Assembly (NCBI RefSeq): GCF_021462225.1
Contig: NC_061801.1
Coordinates: forward strand, 11,218,125 to 11,282,124
Reading direction: 5' to 3'
DNA: 64,000 nt
Source: Girardinichthys multiradiatus
Lineage: Eukaryota > Chordata > Actinopteri > Cyprinodontiformes > Goodeidae
Position numbers and translations under genes: made by a program. Below are positions 22,753 to 36,300 of this stretch, piece after piece (position 1 is the stretch's first letter; every line of letters starts with the position of its first letter). Under the pieces are notes generated by a model that saw only the letters and a list, made by a program, of their open reading frames with translations, was not told where the DNA came from and searched no databases.

Positions 22753-24300
22753 ACTTCACTACTTAAAAGTAGTGGAGATTCTGTTGGCCTTAAACCTTTG
22801 CGCAGTGTTGTATCCATGTGTTCATAAATGCCTTTCTCGGGCCCATCCTACTTCAAATTTCCTCCCCCATCAGTATTTGCAGCCTTTCTTGAGTTGAGAG
22901 ACAGGCCATGGTCTCTAAATAGCTCCTTCGCCCTCAGGCCGTGTTCGTGTTAAGACTCAGTTTAGGGTGCGACAATGAGGATCATCTGGCTGAAATCAGC
23001 CAAACAATCACCGTTCAATGCCCTCCGACAGACAGATAGATAAGCTGGCCCAGACAGGTTGTCGTGAGATGCTGACGGCACAATCCACCTCACCTTGCAT
23101 CTGTGTTGCACGGAGTCATTTTTCATGAACACTACAGGAAATTCCAACGCATTGGATAGTGAATTTAATATAATTTAGTAACTGACATAGAGGTGTTTCC
23201 CCTTGTCGCCTACAACATGTACTTCAAAGGTCATCGATCAAAACTCCAAGGGAGGATTCATAGTGACGAGGAGGATAAAATAGATCTGAAGTGCGTTGAT
23301 GACAGAGGTTTGCCATGAAAGAGGCTTTCAAAGCACAAAAGGCTTCTCCGCTCCTGTTCTTTTGCTTCCTGTCCCTCCTTGTCATTCTCAAAGATTAGCC
23401 AAGCACCCATATTGCTTGTGTCATGCTTGAACTTTGAGCGATGAACTTAGACTGGTGTTCTGGCAGATTTCTTGTACAGCAGTGCATGGCTGTCTCTCTG
23501 TGTTTCACTGTCTCTGCCTGATTTTCAGGAAACATCTGCCATTGACTGTGTGTGGAGGCCAGCACCAGGATAAGAAACCCCTACAGCAACTTAATATTGA
23601 GAGATGTGGAGAAGTGATAAAAAGAGAGGGGAAATAAGTAAGATGTCATCTTTAATGTCAAACACTGAAGATGTGAGATTTTATTTTCACCACCGCCTCT
23701 TGTCTGGCTCCGAAGTGCTGCTGTAAGATTAGCCATGTTGCTCGGAGCAACACCCTGTCAGGTACAGTTTAGAGACTTGGGATCCAGTAACGTCTTGTCA
23801 GAATGACTGTGAGCCACAGGGGAAAAAAACAGCAAGAGAGGTGAACAAATTGAGACAGAAAGAAGAGAGGGGGTTCATGGTGACAGTCTGTAGCTGATGT
23901 TGTTTGAAGTGACTGGCTGTCAGATGTGAAATCATTCTTTTTAGAATAATGTTTTCATCACAGTAGGTATCGTTCTTTAAAGTTGAAGTCTCAAAGTCCA
24001 CACCAATTCACTGCAAGGTTCAGATTAATTACAGTATTAGAGGAACGTTAAAGTACTGCATGTTCATTAAATACTATACAGAGGATTGCACAATAATGCA
24101 GGGTCATTAGAAGGTATACACACCCCTTTACTTTTCTATAGATTTATTCTAAAATCAATCTGAGTTTTGTTTTTCTCAAAGATCTAAAAAAAGTGACCCA
24201 CAATGAGAAGGCAAAACAGCGTTTTAGAAGATAAAAAATTGTTTTTATCGATAAAAGCTTGGTTAACACAGCATCTTCAGCAAATTGTACTTCACAAACA
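22753..24300. other. Non-coding DNA after Rex3
   Basis: No gene is recognised. The patch at 22910-23180 is less AT-rich and non-repetitive and could be a conserved non-coding element. No splice-bounded coding exon is convincing. Confidence 0.4.
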
Positions 24301-24319
24301 CCAACTGTGTTGTGATACA

Positions 24320-25150
24320 AACAATATTGTCATTTATAATGATCCATCAAAAACACCCCTAAAAGAGGCAGAATGTCTGGAGGATTTTCTTTTGACTGCT
24401 GCTCCACCACCTTCTGAACTCCATGCCTGCATATATACCAAGATTTAGACGCATCTAGATGCTGGAGTACATTTTAGTGGGGTGCTTTAAGTTACAGCTG
24501 CATCATTTAAAGTGCTGGGGAAGGCAATATATTTTCTAGCATCACAGCAGAAAACAAAGCAGCCAATCATTCCTGACTTTTCTCTAACATCTTGATAAAC
24601 TTAATCCTATCTTTTAAGCATGTTTTTGGCAGCTTTATCTTTAAGACGTAACAATAATCAAATGTCATTTGAGTACACCCAGCATAGAATAACATGAAAG
24701 TCATTGTTTATTATTGAAAATGATTTAATAATATGGAACATAGCTAAAGTCAACTGAATGCTTGGCCAACAAAAATACTGACAATTCTTAGAACATTTTG
24801 AATTTCTTTTGATGATGTTTATCTATACAGGTTTACAACAATTGATTAAGATAAAGAACTTTGTCACCTTTTCTACAGTTTCAGTTATAAAATGCAGTCC
24901 ATATATTATACCACTTAAATTTAGGGTTTAAGTGAAACATTATGCTTGATGAAACTAAATATGCTCCAAAATGAAATCCCTACCCCATCCGTGAAAACGT
25001 GGTGGTATCATGGTTTGGACGAGTCTTGCTTGATCTGGCAAGTAAGGCTTGCTGTCACAGATAAAATATTTAAATCTGAATCTTACCAAAGAATTGTGTT
25101 GACGTTTGTTAGTGGATTTAATCTTTGGCGAAAACTTTGCATCTGAGGGG
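24320..25150 (+). mobile_element. Possible scraps of a Tc1-like transposase
   Basis: Two short stretches resemble Tc1 catalytic-domain peptides. The first is NNIVIYNDPSKTPLKEAE (24320-24375), comparable with the second-Asp region of Tc1 enzymes. The second is IPTPSVKT with a near 'ggtggtatcatggtttggac' (24976-25020), comparable with the segment between the first two Asps. Their order is reversed relative to the gene, so they may be separate relics. No terminal repeats were found. Confidence 0.35.
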
Positions 25151-25833
25151 GTATGAAGTTGGCCAAGGCAATGTTGTGAACTGAAATCAGTAGAAACTTT
25201 GTCCGGGGACCTTAAAATGAGAAGTTCAAGTGAGTACAATGAATTGGAGTTTACATATAAGATGTGTCAGCAGTAACTGCAAAAGTTTAGTTGCAGATAT
25301 TGCTTCACAATGGAGTCAAACTAAGTCCTGGAGGTAGACGTTCCCATAGCTTTGAGACCAATATATGTGTGGTATCAAGTTTTTCACTCCTTTACCGCAA
25401 TCAACATAGACAAAGGGGACACTCTAACCAAGTTTGTAGCCTATTAAATATTCCCAGAAGCTGTGTTTTTGTTATGTGAGATTACAGATTTCAATGAAAA
25501 TGGCTAAGGAATTTATTTTCATTTGTTCAGAAAGAGGCAACCAATGCTAAAAGAGAATTGCACTGTAGAAAAAAAGGCTTGTTGTTTACATTACAGCTTG
25601 TGCCTGTTTGGATTAGTTATTTTATTTGAGTATTGCAGGAAACTCACTTAAGTAAGGTGAAATTGGGCCAGCTGGCCAAGAATCAAAACTCATCACAGAG
25701 AAACATTGGCACAAACTAATCTCTAGTGACAAACTTTTTACTTTTTTCTTAATGGGGTTTGCAAGGTTCACTCTGAAATTTTCCCTCTAAAATCAAACTA
25801 TCTTATCTATAATTGCATTTGTTACTTTCTACT

Positions 25834-25930
25834 AGGCATGGCCTGCTATAAGATTCTCATACCAGCCCACCATGCTACCACGGTTTCACAGTATCATGGT
25901 ATTGACTGAAAAATGTATTATCAAAATTTA
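25834..25930. mobile_element. hAT-like terminal fragment
   Basis: The text 'aggcatggcctgctataaga' followed by 'cacggtttcacagtatcatg' and 'gtattgact' resembles the end of a widespread fish hAT element family. No partner end or transposase is identified nearby. Confidence 0.45.
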
Positions 25931-26350
25931 TAACATGATCTCATGCTTTTTTTAACTGGAAAAGCAACAATGGGCCCTGCTGCTGCTGAAGTGATTGTTA
26001 TTTTTATTCTAATAGATAGACTTAATCAGAAATATTAAGACTCACTCCATTCAGTAATACTTTTCAAGTAGGCTTTGCACTGAATATTAGACATGTTTGC
26101 CTTTTATAGAGTAACACATGCCTAACAACCTGACCGTAGTTGGTGAACTAGTTGGAACTACTTGGATACCTAGCCTGCAGTTGGCTGCTTTACAGACATG
26201 GTGCTCGTTGCTTGCTAACTGTTGCTTCAAAACAGCATTTTCTTAAAAGGGATATATTATTTTCCTTGCAGCTTTTCCATTTCACTATTGTTCACTCTTT
26301 ATGACTGGGATAGTTAAATCTATTTCCATGTCTAAAATCAATAAACAATG

Positions 26351-26515
26351 TGAATGGGCAGAGCATAGTGTAGTGGTAGAGCAGGCATACATGTACATAG
26401 GCCATTGGATGTCAGTGAAACTGCCCAAGGTTTGATTCCCGACCATTGGACCATTGCTGCATGTCTTCCCCCTTTCTTTCTAATTTCCTGTTTCAATGCT
26501 GTGAGTAAAGGCCAC
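26351..26515 (+). repeat. tRNA-derived SINE, third copy
   Basis: The A box (tagtgtagtgg near 26370) and B box (ggtttgattcc near 26430) are followed by a pyrimidine-rich body and 'gtaaaggccac'. This is the same family as the pair at 11088-11407, more diverged. Confidence 0.75.
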
Positions 26516-29500
26516 AAAAAATCCTAAAAGGAAAAAGCGTGAAAGAAAGGAAATGCGAGTTAAAGGCAGCTGAAAACACAGGCAAATTAATGAAGAGTGA
26601 CCACGTGCCGCTATTCTCTAGCCTTAGTGCTTAACATCATTGGAATGCATAACAGAGGATCGTCCCTAGCTCAACTTTAAGTTATAAAGGGGATATTTAT
26701 AATGAGGTTTGTCTAGTGAGGAGCAAGAAGTCAAGAGAAATGAGAAATGGTCTGTTAGATTTCAAAGCAGTAACTCTGAAACCTAACAGACCCACACCCT
26801 ACCCAGGAATTTAAAAGTGCTCTGTGGCAAGTCCAGTCTGCCCCTATTTCACTATGGTAGTAACTGCCCGCTCGTGACAAAATCTGCATTTCAAAAAACA
26901 CATTCAGGTCGAGGACATAATTTCTGCTCCAGTTATGACCAACATTGCAGTGAAAGGGACTCATGACCCTGGCTATTGCTTGCATGTAAGATTTATGCAA
27001 ATTTAACTTTATTGTTAAACAGCATTAACACCCAATATAATAATTTTATTAATTTGGATCTGTTTTATTATTTAACACATATATGATTTATTATGAACAG
27101 TTTTAGTTATTCAGTTTAAGTTCTTAAAAGGATTTCAATAGCCCATTCTTGTTGACTGATTGGGACCTAGACTGCTACTTTGGGAACCACTGCTCTAAAC
27201 AAATGTGTCAGAATAATCAGAATAATTTATATTAGTGAGCCATGCAGTGATTGTATCATTATTACTTTTCTCCATGTAATCAGTCTGAATAACACATGAT
27301 GGTTTAACTACACTAAACTAAAAGGGAAGAATGTCAAAATCCTAAAATACAATAAGACTGGAGCTGCAGTCAAACACTCTCATTTCGCTAAGATGCAGAG
27401 AAAAGAAGCAAGTTGCAAGTGAAGCTAATTAGCATGGCTAAACATACAAGGGGAATGTTTGGAGAGAGCGGTTAATGTTTTAGTAACATCTGTGACCATC
27501 AGCAGACACATTTTGTCCTGAAAGAGGACACCCAAAAAGTTGAATCTGCTGCAAATAGAAGCATTTTCTTATTTGGTAAGCTTTATGCTTACCACAGCTT
27601 ATAGCTGTGGTCACCTTGTGGCTTGGCTTACTCTGTGACCAAGGCATAAACTGCTTGTTCTCACTCATCGGATTCATTCCTTCAATTAAATCCACGTTTT
27701 CAGTTTTTTCCAAACCCTCAGCTTAAAGTGTTTCTGAGGCAGAGAATTTTTTTTTTTTTTTTTTTGTGGGTAAGGAGAAATCTATCCTCCCTCTCTATGT
27801 TCCACATAACTTATGTTTCCTGGATACATGATCTTTGTATTGAAAGTGCAAACCCAATCCTTTTTCTGTGTCACCAAAAAGTGGCCACACATGGGTTCGA
27901 TATATTCCTGTGAAAAGTTTTTTCTTTTTTTTAAATCAAGGAAATGTGTTTTTCATCTACAGCTGTAGCCTCAAAAGAGGCTGCCACAATCCAAGGTCAC
28001 AATTTATGTATGGAAGTGCCTTCTGTTTTTAGTGGGCCCCATCAAAAGGCTCTTCTCATCTCAGAGAAGTGCATTTTTAGCAATCTGTGATGAAAAACAA
28101 TGTTAGTTGTGATTTATTTCATACTAATATTCATACGTTCTCTAGCTCTTCATATAATGATAATGTAGAGTCTTTGATAAAACGAATAGATGGCGCTCCT
28201 TTAGTTTGACACTACTGTTTATCTTTTTCATAACAGGAAATATTTCCAAAAAGCAAAAATTATCTTACTTGCAAGCAAGAAAAAACATATGGGCATCTTT
28301 TCAGCAAGCTGACCATCAGTCCACAGAAACAGTCTATGCCTCTTAGGCTATGCTCCATTTACCCAAAGAACACGCTAGCACTTCTTCTGGTATCTCATCA
28401 TACTAATTCTTTAAGCCATAGAAATAGTTTGACGAAACATTTTAGAGGTTTTGAAACTGGAACCTTTTAAAACCTTTGGATGCCTTAATGCCAGCCCATG
28501 CTTACATCCTGCAGAGGTGTATTATGTTCCCTGTAATTCCGGTAGAGATATCAGCCAACTGTTTTCCCTCTCTTGTCTCATACTCCTTGTTTTCTGCTCA
28601 TTTTACTGCTGGTGAACAAACATGTCTGCCTGTCTCTTTGAGGTCTGTATTAAATCAGCACAAAGCTGAACTTTTTAATGCACTGATGTTGTGGACGTGG
28701 CAGCCATAGGCCCTATTCTCCCCCATTCATGTGCCAAACACAGTAATTAATCCCTTTCTTCACCCTTCTTCCTTTTAAATGATTGAATAATTTGACTTCT
28801 TCAGCAAAAAGAACAGGTTTTCTTGAGTTGTTTAGCTATGTTCTTGTTGTTTTTGTCTCTCTTTTCCTAATTTGTAGGCACACAGCATTTCATTGTTACC
28901 ACTTTATTTTGTTTAAATTAAAACCGTGTGCAGAGCATGAAGGAAATTCCCCTGCATAATAACTCCTCAAAGGTTCTTATTACCCGTCGTTCTCTCCTTT
29001 GGGTCATATTATTTAACTCTCCTTGGTTACATTTGTTCGCAGTCCTTATGCTTTAAAAATCTTTTTGGCGGAGCTGTCGTGAGAGTCTTGAAGGCATTAA
29101 AATGCCTGTTGTTTGACCAAATGGAAAGAGAACAGATTCAAACAATACCTCACTCTTCCTGTCTACGGGTTCACGGGAGTTAATGCATTTGGCAGTAGCA
29201 GATGTCGATCTCGGCTCTGAGTCGTGTGAAAGAATCTCACCAAAGTCTAATCAAATTACGGCCTTTTAAGCTGAGCGTCAAATTTTCACTTTAAATTTCT
29301 CGCTGCACACATTTCATGCATCCTCTTTTTTTATTTATTAAAAACGAGATTGGGACTGGATGAGAGCATGTATGCAAGGACGTGCTCTTTGATAATGCGG
29401 CCGTGGATCATATGGTTAAAATCAGTGTGTGGACAAAAAGGGTTTGTCTGTAAAAATGTGTGTGTATGTGTGTTCGTTAGCTCTTGTGACCTCTTAATAT

Positions 29501-29609
29501 CGCATCACATGTCTGATCTTATTCTTGTCTGCCATCTGAACTCCTGTCATGTGCTCCCTTTGCCAATCTGTCACACTTAATCTGGGTGGAAAGAAAAATT
29601 TAAGAGGAG
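26516..29609. other. Anonymous DNA
   Basis: No gene is supported. A hAT-like end (tttgggaaccactg, ending at 27192, which reads CAGTGGTTCCCAAA on the minus strand) lies within. There is an 18-base poly-T near 27749. The 28900-29560 part is non-repetitive and might hold regulatory DNA, but there is no decisive signal. Confidence 0.4.
27141..27192 (-). mobile_element. hAT-like terminal fragment
   Basis: The minus strand begins CAGTGGTTCCCAAAGTAGCA, a typical end of fish hAT elements. No matching opposite end was found within the window. Confidence 0.4.
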
Positions 29610-29644
29610 AACCCTCAGTGCTCCCCGAAGGAGCACTGAGGGTT
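29610..29644. repeat. Perfect 15-bp hairpin with 5-base loop
   Basis: Arms 29610-29624 and 29630-29644 are perfect reverse complements around CCGAA. The stem is too short for an ordinary microRNA precursor. The shape matches the hairpin at 18811-18845 and may reflect template-switch mutation. Confidence 0.9.
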
Positions 29645-30798
29645 TGGGTTGGAAAAGAGGAGAAGAAAAAGGAAACAAAGGGGGGGAAAAGGGGGAAAAT
29701 CAGAGCAGCGTAACGTTTCAGGGGCATGAATAGCATCAATGGTTTTGCTTACGGGGATAAATGAGGTGAGAGAAAGGAGGCAGAAAGATGAGAGAACAAT
29801 GTATGGGTTGTTCTTTAATCTGAAGTAAATCATCTGTCAGGTGTTGAGCTCTGCTCTAATCACAACAATGCTTCAGGAGTTTGTTGAGCAGGGCCCTGTC
29901 CTCATGAGTTAGCCAGGACTCTTCCTGCATCTCATCCTTCTCAGCCCCAGCTGACATGTTTGGAGGCAAGCATGATAATTAGTAACAAATTGTTGGTATA
30001 AACACAGAAGTATGCTTCAGATGTATAATGATAAAAAAAAACATGATAGTTACGGTGACTTTCAACAGTGTACACACTTCCAATAAAAATACCAGGTTTT
30101 TATACTGTACATGTCATTTTTCCAAGGACTTTGTGATTACTTTTGTCTGAGTTCTGTATTTTTGGGCTTTCTATATTTTCTATATTTAGTTCTGTTTTCT
30201 TAGTGTTTGCTTGTACTTGCAGTTATTCCATGTTTCTCTACTGCTATTAGTCTAATCTCAGCTCCTTAGTCTTGCTCCCCACTCAGCTGCTATTCATTCT
30301 GTGGACTCACATGGTTTCCATTTCACAAATCACAGCTGCACAGTATTCAAGCCCTCTGGTTTCTTTAGCTCGTTGCTAGTCTCTAATTTTTTTTTCATTC
30401 TGGTTTCTGATTCCTGAATTGGTTTTCTTGTAAGTTCCCAGATTTGTTTTTTTACAATATGAAATCATTTCACATTCCAGTAGGCTCCTCCTTTTGTCCT
30501 GTTGCCGTTTCGGTCATCAAACGTTCATTTATCCTTGTTAGTTTCAGTCTCATTATTAATTTGACATGATACAGCCAAATAGAGAGTGTTGTTGTCTATG
30601 TTAGCATTCTGGTTGCATCATAAGTGTTATGGTTATTTTTGTATTTCTCACAATTGTATTCATATTTTTCTTTGCATCTGTTCTCTGCTGAAAAATATGG
30701 CCCTTGGCATTGGAGATGATATAGTTTATCTTGACAGCACATACAAATTCAGTTTCAGCATTTAATTGTCCTGTGTTCACACCTGTCATCATTTAGAG
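29645..30798. other. Anonymous DNA
   Basis: I see no gene or recognisable repeat in this AT-rich stretch. Confidence 0.5.
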
Positions 30799-31180
30799 CA
30801 GGAGAAGGGAACCTTTTCGTTCTCAGGGGCCATTTCAGTTTTTGGAAAGTCCTCCGAGGGCCGCACTTAATTTAGAAACCCCTATGATGCAACAATTATA
30901 AATTCATAAAACCACAATATCAGTTTATGCATATTTATTTTTGCAAACATTTCTAAATTTCAGTTTTTAGGTTGTTTTTTTTTTTTACATTTGCTGTGTT
31001 TCAAAACACAAAATATTATAATAGAATACCATAAATGAATAAAATTAGGCATGCACAGTTGATTTCACCTGATACAAATGATTATTTTCAGTTTTACATT
31101 TTAAATGTTTACATTGTAAATCTTTTTCTTTTGAATATAATTATGACAATTGACTTCTTAGCTATTAATTCACTCACCAC

Positions 31181-31598
31181 TGTTGTGGAATTTTCTTATC
31201 AAAGTGGGTAGAAGTTGACTCATAACAAGAGAAAATCCTGACTTTGTCTTTATAAGTTTTATTCAAAGGCATTCAGCGTTTGAATGACTCTGTCACCAAG
31301 CAAGTCAGTTGAACAGAGCCCCGATCAACATTTACACACAGTATTTATACCAGAACAAGACAGTGTTATCTCAACTGCAAAGAGTCCATGTTCTATGACC
31401 CCAACCCTTCTTGAGTTCAACAGTGACAAGCTTATCTAGGAACAGACCTAACTGCCCTAACTGACATTGTCCTAAAGATGGGTCTGAACCATCAAACTTC
31501 TGATAATGGCTTTACAGCTTCTTCCTCTAACACAGATATTCTGAGGAGTAAAAAAGGTTATACACTGTGAAATGCTTACTGCAAGAATTTCCATCACA
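31181..31598 (-). repeat. 3' LTR of the endogenous retrovirus
   Basis: Same length and layout as the 5' LTR, with the TATA-like element near 31341-31349 and AATAAA near 31257-31264. The adjacent left flank carries the CCAC duplication. Confidence 0.95.
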
Positions 31599-32081
31599 CT
31601 CCCTTCTTCTGATTACAAGATAATCACAACTAAAGGAAAATTCTTCAAAACCATCACCCCTCTCAGCCAACAGATAATCCAAAGCCATTCTAGTTTGCAA
31701 ACTCATAGTTCTTATAGCCTGCTGCTCCGTAGTTAGAACAGTGAAACCTTCCTCAGATAAAGCAGTAAGATTAAAAGTTAACACAAAAGGATCTGGAGCC
31801 AAAGATTCTGAAATAGTATAAGGATCAGTTCTGATAGGACATGACTCAAATTTATGTCTGTTGATTAAAGCACATAAAACAGATATAATAGCTTCACAAC
31901 CTACTGTCTTCCCAAGGAAATAAGGTGTACTTTCCTCCTGTGTAATACAAATATCAGGATCTTTAATCGGATGTCTAATACCCCGAATTCTATAAAGAGT
32001 TCCTGTAGACGCACACGTTAAATTAATCTCACTAGAAAATCTACAAGCATTTCTGCTTTCCCTTACACTATAATTCCTCAC
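31527..32081 (-). pseudogene. Env relic (transmembrane-subunit-like region)
   Basis: The 184-codon minus-strand frame contains AIRTMSLQTRMALDYLLAE near residues 125-145. This matches the coiled-coil/immunosuppressive-type region of retroviral transmembrane envelope subunits. Cysteines follow (ECDGNSC). The frame runs past the polypurine tract into the 3' LTR and has no membrane anchor after the coiled coil, so the product is truncated. A hydrophobic stretch encoded upstream (32214-32286) could be a leader or anchor but is in a separate broken frame. Its position after pol and before the LTR fits env. Confidence 0.75.
31599..31611 (-). promoter_or_regulatory. Polypurine tract
   Basis: The minus strand reads AGAAGAAGGGAG directly next to the TG of the 3' LTR, the position and composition of the retroviral plus-strand primer. 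Confidence 0.85.
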
Positions 32082-32213
32082 AGTTTTGATGCATCAGTTG
32101 CCACCAAACATTATCAGTATGATCATAGTAGTCAGAAAAGCGATGAATCTCTCTTCGAATCCGCTGATGAGTATTATTAGTCAGATTAACCACACATTAT
32201 CTTTGCTGTACCT

Positions 32214-32286
32214 TTCCCAAAATGAACACAAGAGTTATAACAATACTTGCAATACCAATCATTAGCATCAGAACAAACCATCTTCC
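32214..32286 (-). other. Hydrophobic segment upstream of the env relic
   Basis: In one minus-strand frame the segment reads WFVLMLMIGIASIVITLVF, a membrane-spanning stretch, then a stop soon after. It may be the leader region of env or a displaced anchor. The flanking frames are broken. Confidence 0.4.
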
Positions 32287-32889
32287 ATATAGCTGCATCG
32301 TGACCTTGAAGTGGAATGTCCTTTCTTCTGGTACTGAAAGCAAACAGTTTTTCCCAAAGAAAACAAATTATAAACACAACTTAAAAAACAACAACAAAGA
32401 AAATTCTGCTGCCTCTCCTGAGTGGCTTCTGCGCTTCAAGCTGCCCTGTCACCAGTCTGATACAGGTGGGCGGTCGTAGGAAGCTCGTCTAGAAATATAT
32501 TTAGAAACAGGAACTCTAACCTGCTGGAAGTTAGGCTTCCATAGTCCAACTAAACAACGGTGGAAATGAACACATTCAAACTTGTAATAATACCATAACG
32601 ATAAATATCAAGCAATAAACATAAAAGTTAGATAAAAGCATCCAAGATTTCCTCCTCAGAGTCAGTTTCGCTGTCAAAGTGGGAGGAAAGAATCTCTCAC
32701 TGTGGTGTGTGTGCAGTGAGGCAAATGACCTTATGATTTCTAACTTTCAGGCAATGCGATAGCCTTAAGTAGATTCTGAAATAACGTTGCACTGCCCAAG
32801 GGATTATTGTGCCCTTGTAAGAACAGTGTTCTTCAACCACCTCTTCAATCACTCGCCAGTGATCAGCTTACAGTTCTTTGTCTTGTGGT

Positions 32890-33348
32890 GGTCCGCTGTC
32901 CTCACACCTTTCAGCCGTGGATGATCCAGTTGGAAGATGACTTGTCCTGGAAGCTAGATGACGCTGGGGGAGCTAGAGCTTTCCTGCAGCTTTCCTGGGT
33001 GTCTAGTAGGATCTGATATGAGCCATTCCAGCGCCTGGACTTCCTGTGTTTTCTCCTAAATTATCTGACCAGAATCCAGTCGCCAGGAATAAAGGACTGG
33101 AGGGTGGAAGTGGCTGTTTCTGGTAATGCAGCCTTCACCATCTGTGAAACTTGAGAAAACACAGTGGACAGGTTTTGACAGTAAAACAACATCCTACCTT
33201 CAAACAAAGATGTGGAAGAAGATTTTCTTGGCAATATCCCCATGTCCAAATTAGGAGACCTGCCACACAGCACTTCAAAAGGACTGAGATTTGCCTGTGT
33301 CCTTTTTCTCAATCTCACATAAGTGAGAACAATAGGTAGAGCCTTCAC
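32890..33348 (-). pseudogene. Pol relic: C-terminal integrase region
   Basis: The minus-strand frame at 33348-33061 reads KALPIVLTYVRLRKRTQANL, then SPFEVLCGRSPNL and ending FIPGDWILVR. This is the end of the catalytic core and the start of the C-terminal domain of gammaretrovirus-type integrases. A TAA at 33058-33060 interrupts it, and the same frame continues with FRRKHRKSRRWNGSYQ-like text to about 32890. The catalytic DDE residues lie upstream and are not present, because similarity stops at about 33350. Confidence 0.8.
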
Positions 33349-33359
33349 AACGCTTGGCT

Positions 33360-36300
33360 AATTTTCAATTCAAAGTCCCATTCTCAAACCTAAGTGCTTA
33401 ACTACATGAAGTTCATCAAAACATCCAACAAAATCCAAAGAATTGATCTTCTGACTTCACCTGATATACTAGCAGTGACCATCAGCTAAATATTCTGAAT
33501 ATCAAAAATGTGTCATGATGTTTGAGGAAGGTCTGATTACAGGTCAATATTTCATAGTTTCAAAATACCCAAAAAGAATTTCAAAAATGGTCTAATCTGT
33601 GGAGATGTAAAATTTCACAAAAGAATCAACACCATAATTTCAGAGAGGTTTTCAGAATGTGGTCTTAGGGAGCAATGCACCATTTATATAAACAAAGTAC
33701 AACGTCTCTCTCGCATTGTCTCTAAGTCCTCACTGGAGGTATGAGCTACCCTTTTTCCCATGAGTGCTACAACTTTTGGAACCCCATGTTACTTTATTCT
33801 GACATTCCCCTCTTCTGGCGCAGGATCCAACCCATGCGACAATCCAGCAAAAAGTTTGTACAAAAATGTTCTAGTAACCAAGATCACATTACATAGAACC
33901 AAAGAAATGAATTCTGACATAACCATGTGTCACTATGAACCTAACGAAAGCAACATAAAGAAAATCCAGATGTTTTTAACTACAATTCAGTTCCATTAAC
34001 AACTAAACACAAACTTTAGTTATTCAGTTCATCAATGTCTCACTTAGAAATTAGTCACATATCATCCTGATTTGTCTTGTATGAAGATGAGTATTAGATT
34101 AATGGACATCTAATGTAATTCAGATGCATAAACCCTACAAATTTGAATTTAATAAATAATTCCCACCAAGTATAAAGTCATGACTCAGATTCTTTATCAA
34201 AAATATATTCCTTACTTTTGCATATCTTGAACTGTCAGCTAGCTTAATGATACCAGGGAAACTTTCAGTCTAATAAATCACCAATGATTCTGTATGCAAA
34301 ACTAATTCTTCAAACTAGTTTAAACTATTTCATTAACCTTTTAATAATAAAACACATAAATCTAAAAGTCATGCTACATCCTTAATCATTATACAAAAAA
34401 AAAACATGTTTTTAAGGCAACAATCACTACAAGCATTTTGATTCTATTGTCTCTTAAACAGTGTTAAAACTCAGGAAGGGAGGTGCTGAGCGTTACCATG
34501 ACAACAAAGGCATGAACCAACCTGGTAGATGGGCGGAGTCAGGCAGAACTAACCTTTGATTGGCAGCCTCAGAAACAAGCTGCTTCTTAACTCTCCTGAA
34601 AACTCAAAGTTTTAATCAATCTGGGATTTAGAAACATTAAACATCTAATCATGGATTATTGTTTCATGAAACATATAAACAAACATTCAGTCCAACAAAA
34701 CAAAGACAAAACATCAAAGACAAACAAATGGCCAAATTTGAAGCTTCAAGAATTCAAAGAAATTTTTAACAATCTCTTTTCAGAATATGTTTTCTCAACC
34801 ATATCTTTTAATGCTATAATTGATCAATTTTGTTATGACAATTGTCAGGATCCTTTTTTTTTTTTAAATGAGTGCACATAGTCCAAAAAATCTCAAAGTA
34901 TTTAGAAGCACAGCAACAGTTTTCTCTTATATGAATCCAAATTTACTGATGCTGAAACCTTTTGCTAATTCTTTGTACTGTAACTCTGTAATAATAACTA
35001 TAATCCTGAGAGTTATTGTTATAGTTCTCTTTTTGTTTGACTCAATTTGATCACAGCTGTATTGCAGAATTTCAGGTTAAATGCAAAGAAGTATTTTAAT
35101 TCAATTCAATTCAAATTCAAAGATACTTTATTGATCCCCGAGGGGAAATTAGAAAAGTTGGCATTGACATTTTTATGTTATACCCAAATAAAACAAAAAC
35201 TGCAGTGTTTGACTTAATCAGAAATTAAGAGAAGAAGCTTGATTCCAAACTGGACTTTTTCCCACATAGTGTTTAAAAAAGAACAAACATCATTTTCTTT
35301 AATTTGGCTATTTAAATTTTGAGAGTTGGGGAGAAACTTATTACTAGAACCTCTCTTTTACAATCCAAATGCTGATAAATGTTCCAACATTTTATCTCTT
35401 AGTAATCTGAAATCACCTTGTGTACCTTTGTACTCATATGTATTCCTTTAATCTTTAAACCCTAAGAAATCAAACAAGGAGACTTGAGTTTGAGCCGACC
35501 ATCCTCTTACTGTTAAGAGGACCTTTATTTCTTTACTTTTCCTAAAATGAAGGATTTTACTTGTCTTGATTCCTTTATAAAAATCCTAACCTTGGTTCCA
35601 AAACTAAACTCTTCAACCCCAATCTGTGTTCCCCAGAGTAGAAATTTTGAGTATTATTGCATTTCAAAGCCACCAAATGACTGGAACTCATCATTGGCTT
35701 AGATCTGTTTTAATAAGTAATCAGTCTACCTTTAATTAAATATTATAATTTTATGGACCCAAAATCTATGGCTTACGGGCTTCAGGAGTCCAGGAACCAC
35801 AAGTTCAGTACTACTGCATTGAACAATGGTGTTAACTTTCTGCAGAGAAGGATTGGCTAAATATATTATTTCTGCTTGGACAATAATCAGATTTAAAATT
35901 ATTAGTTCACAGCTCCTAATTTACCTCAGATCATATTTGCTCCTAACCCATTTCATAAGAAGCTACAGACAAACATTATGCTAAAAAGCCAAAAACAAAA
36001 CAAAAACCAGATCTGTTTTAAAATAAAGAAAAAGCATGCTTAAAAAACTTGGTACTGTGGTGGAAAATAACTCCAAGGTTCTGAAGGCCTTTTCATGCAG
36101 AGTCTTTTAGGAAACATGAGATTAGTTTAATTTTTGTGTGGTACCACTGTCCAATCACAATCTTTCTAAATAACCCCATTTTCCATTCTCATTTTAAAGG
36201 TTTGTTTTTACCAAGGGAAATGTGTTTAACAAAACCAATTACTCTCAAACGTTTTAAAAGTTTTTAGCTGGTGATATCTTAGAAAACAACAAGTGTTTTA

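Noticed and set aside
29610..29644. microRNA precursor
   Set aside because: The stem is only 15 bp with a 5-base loop, too short for a normal precursor.
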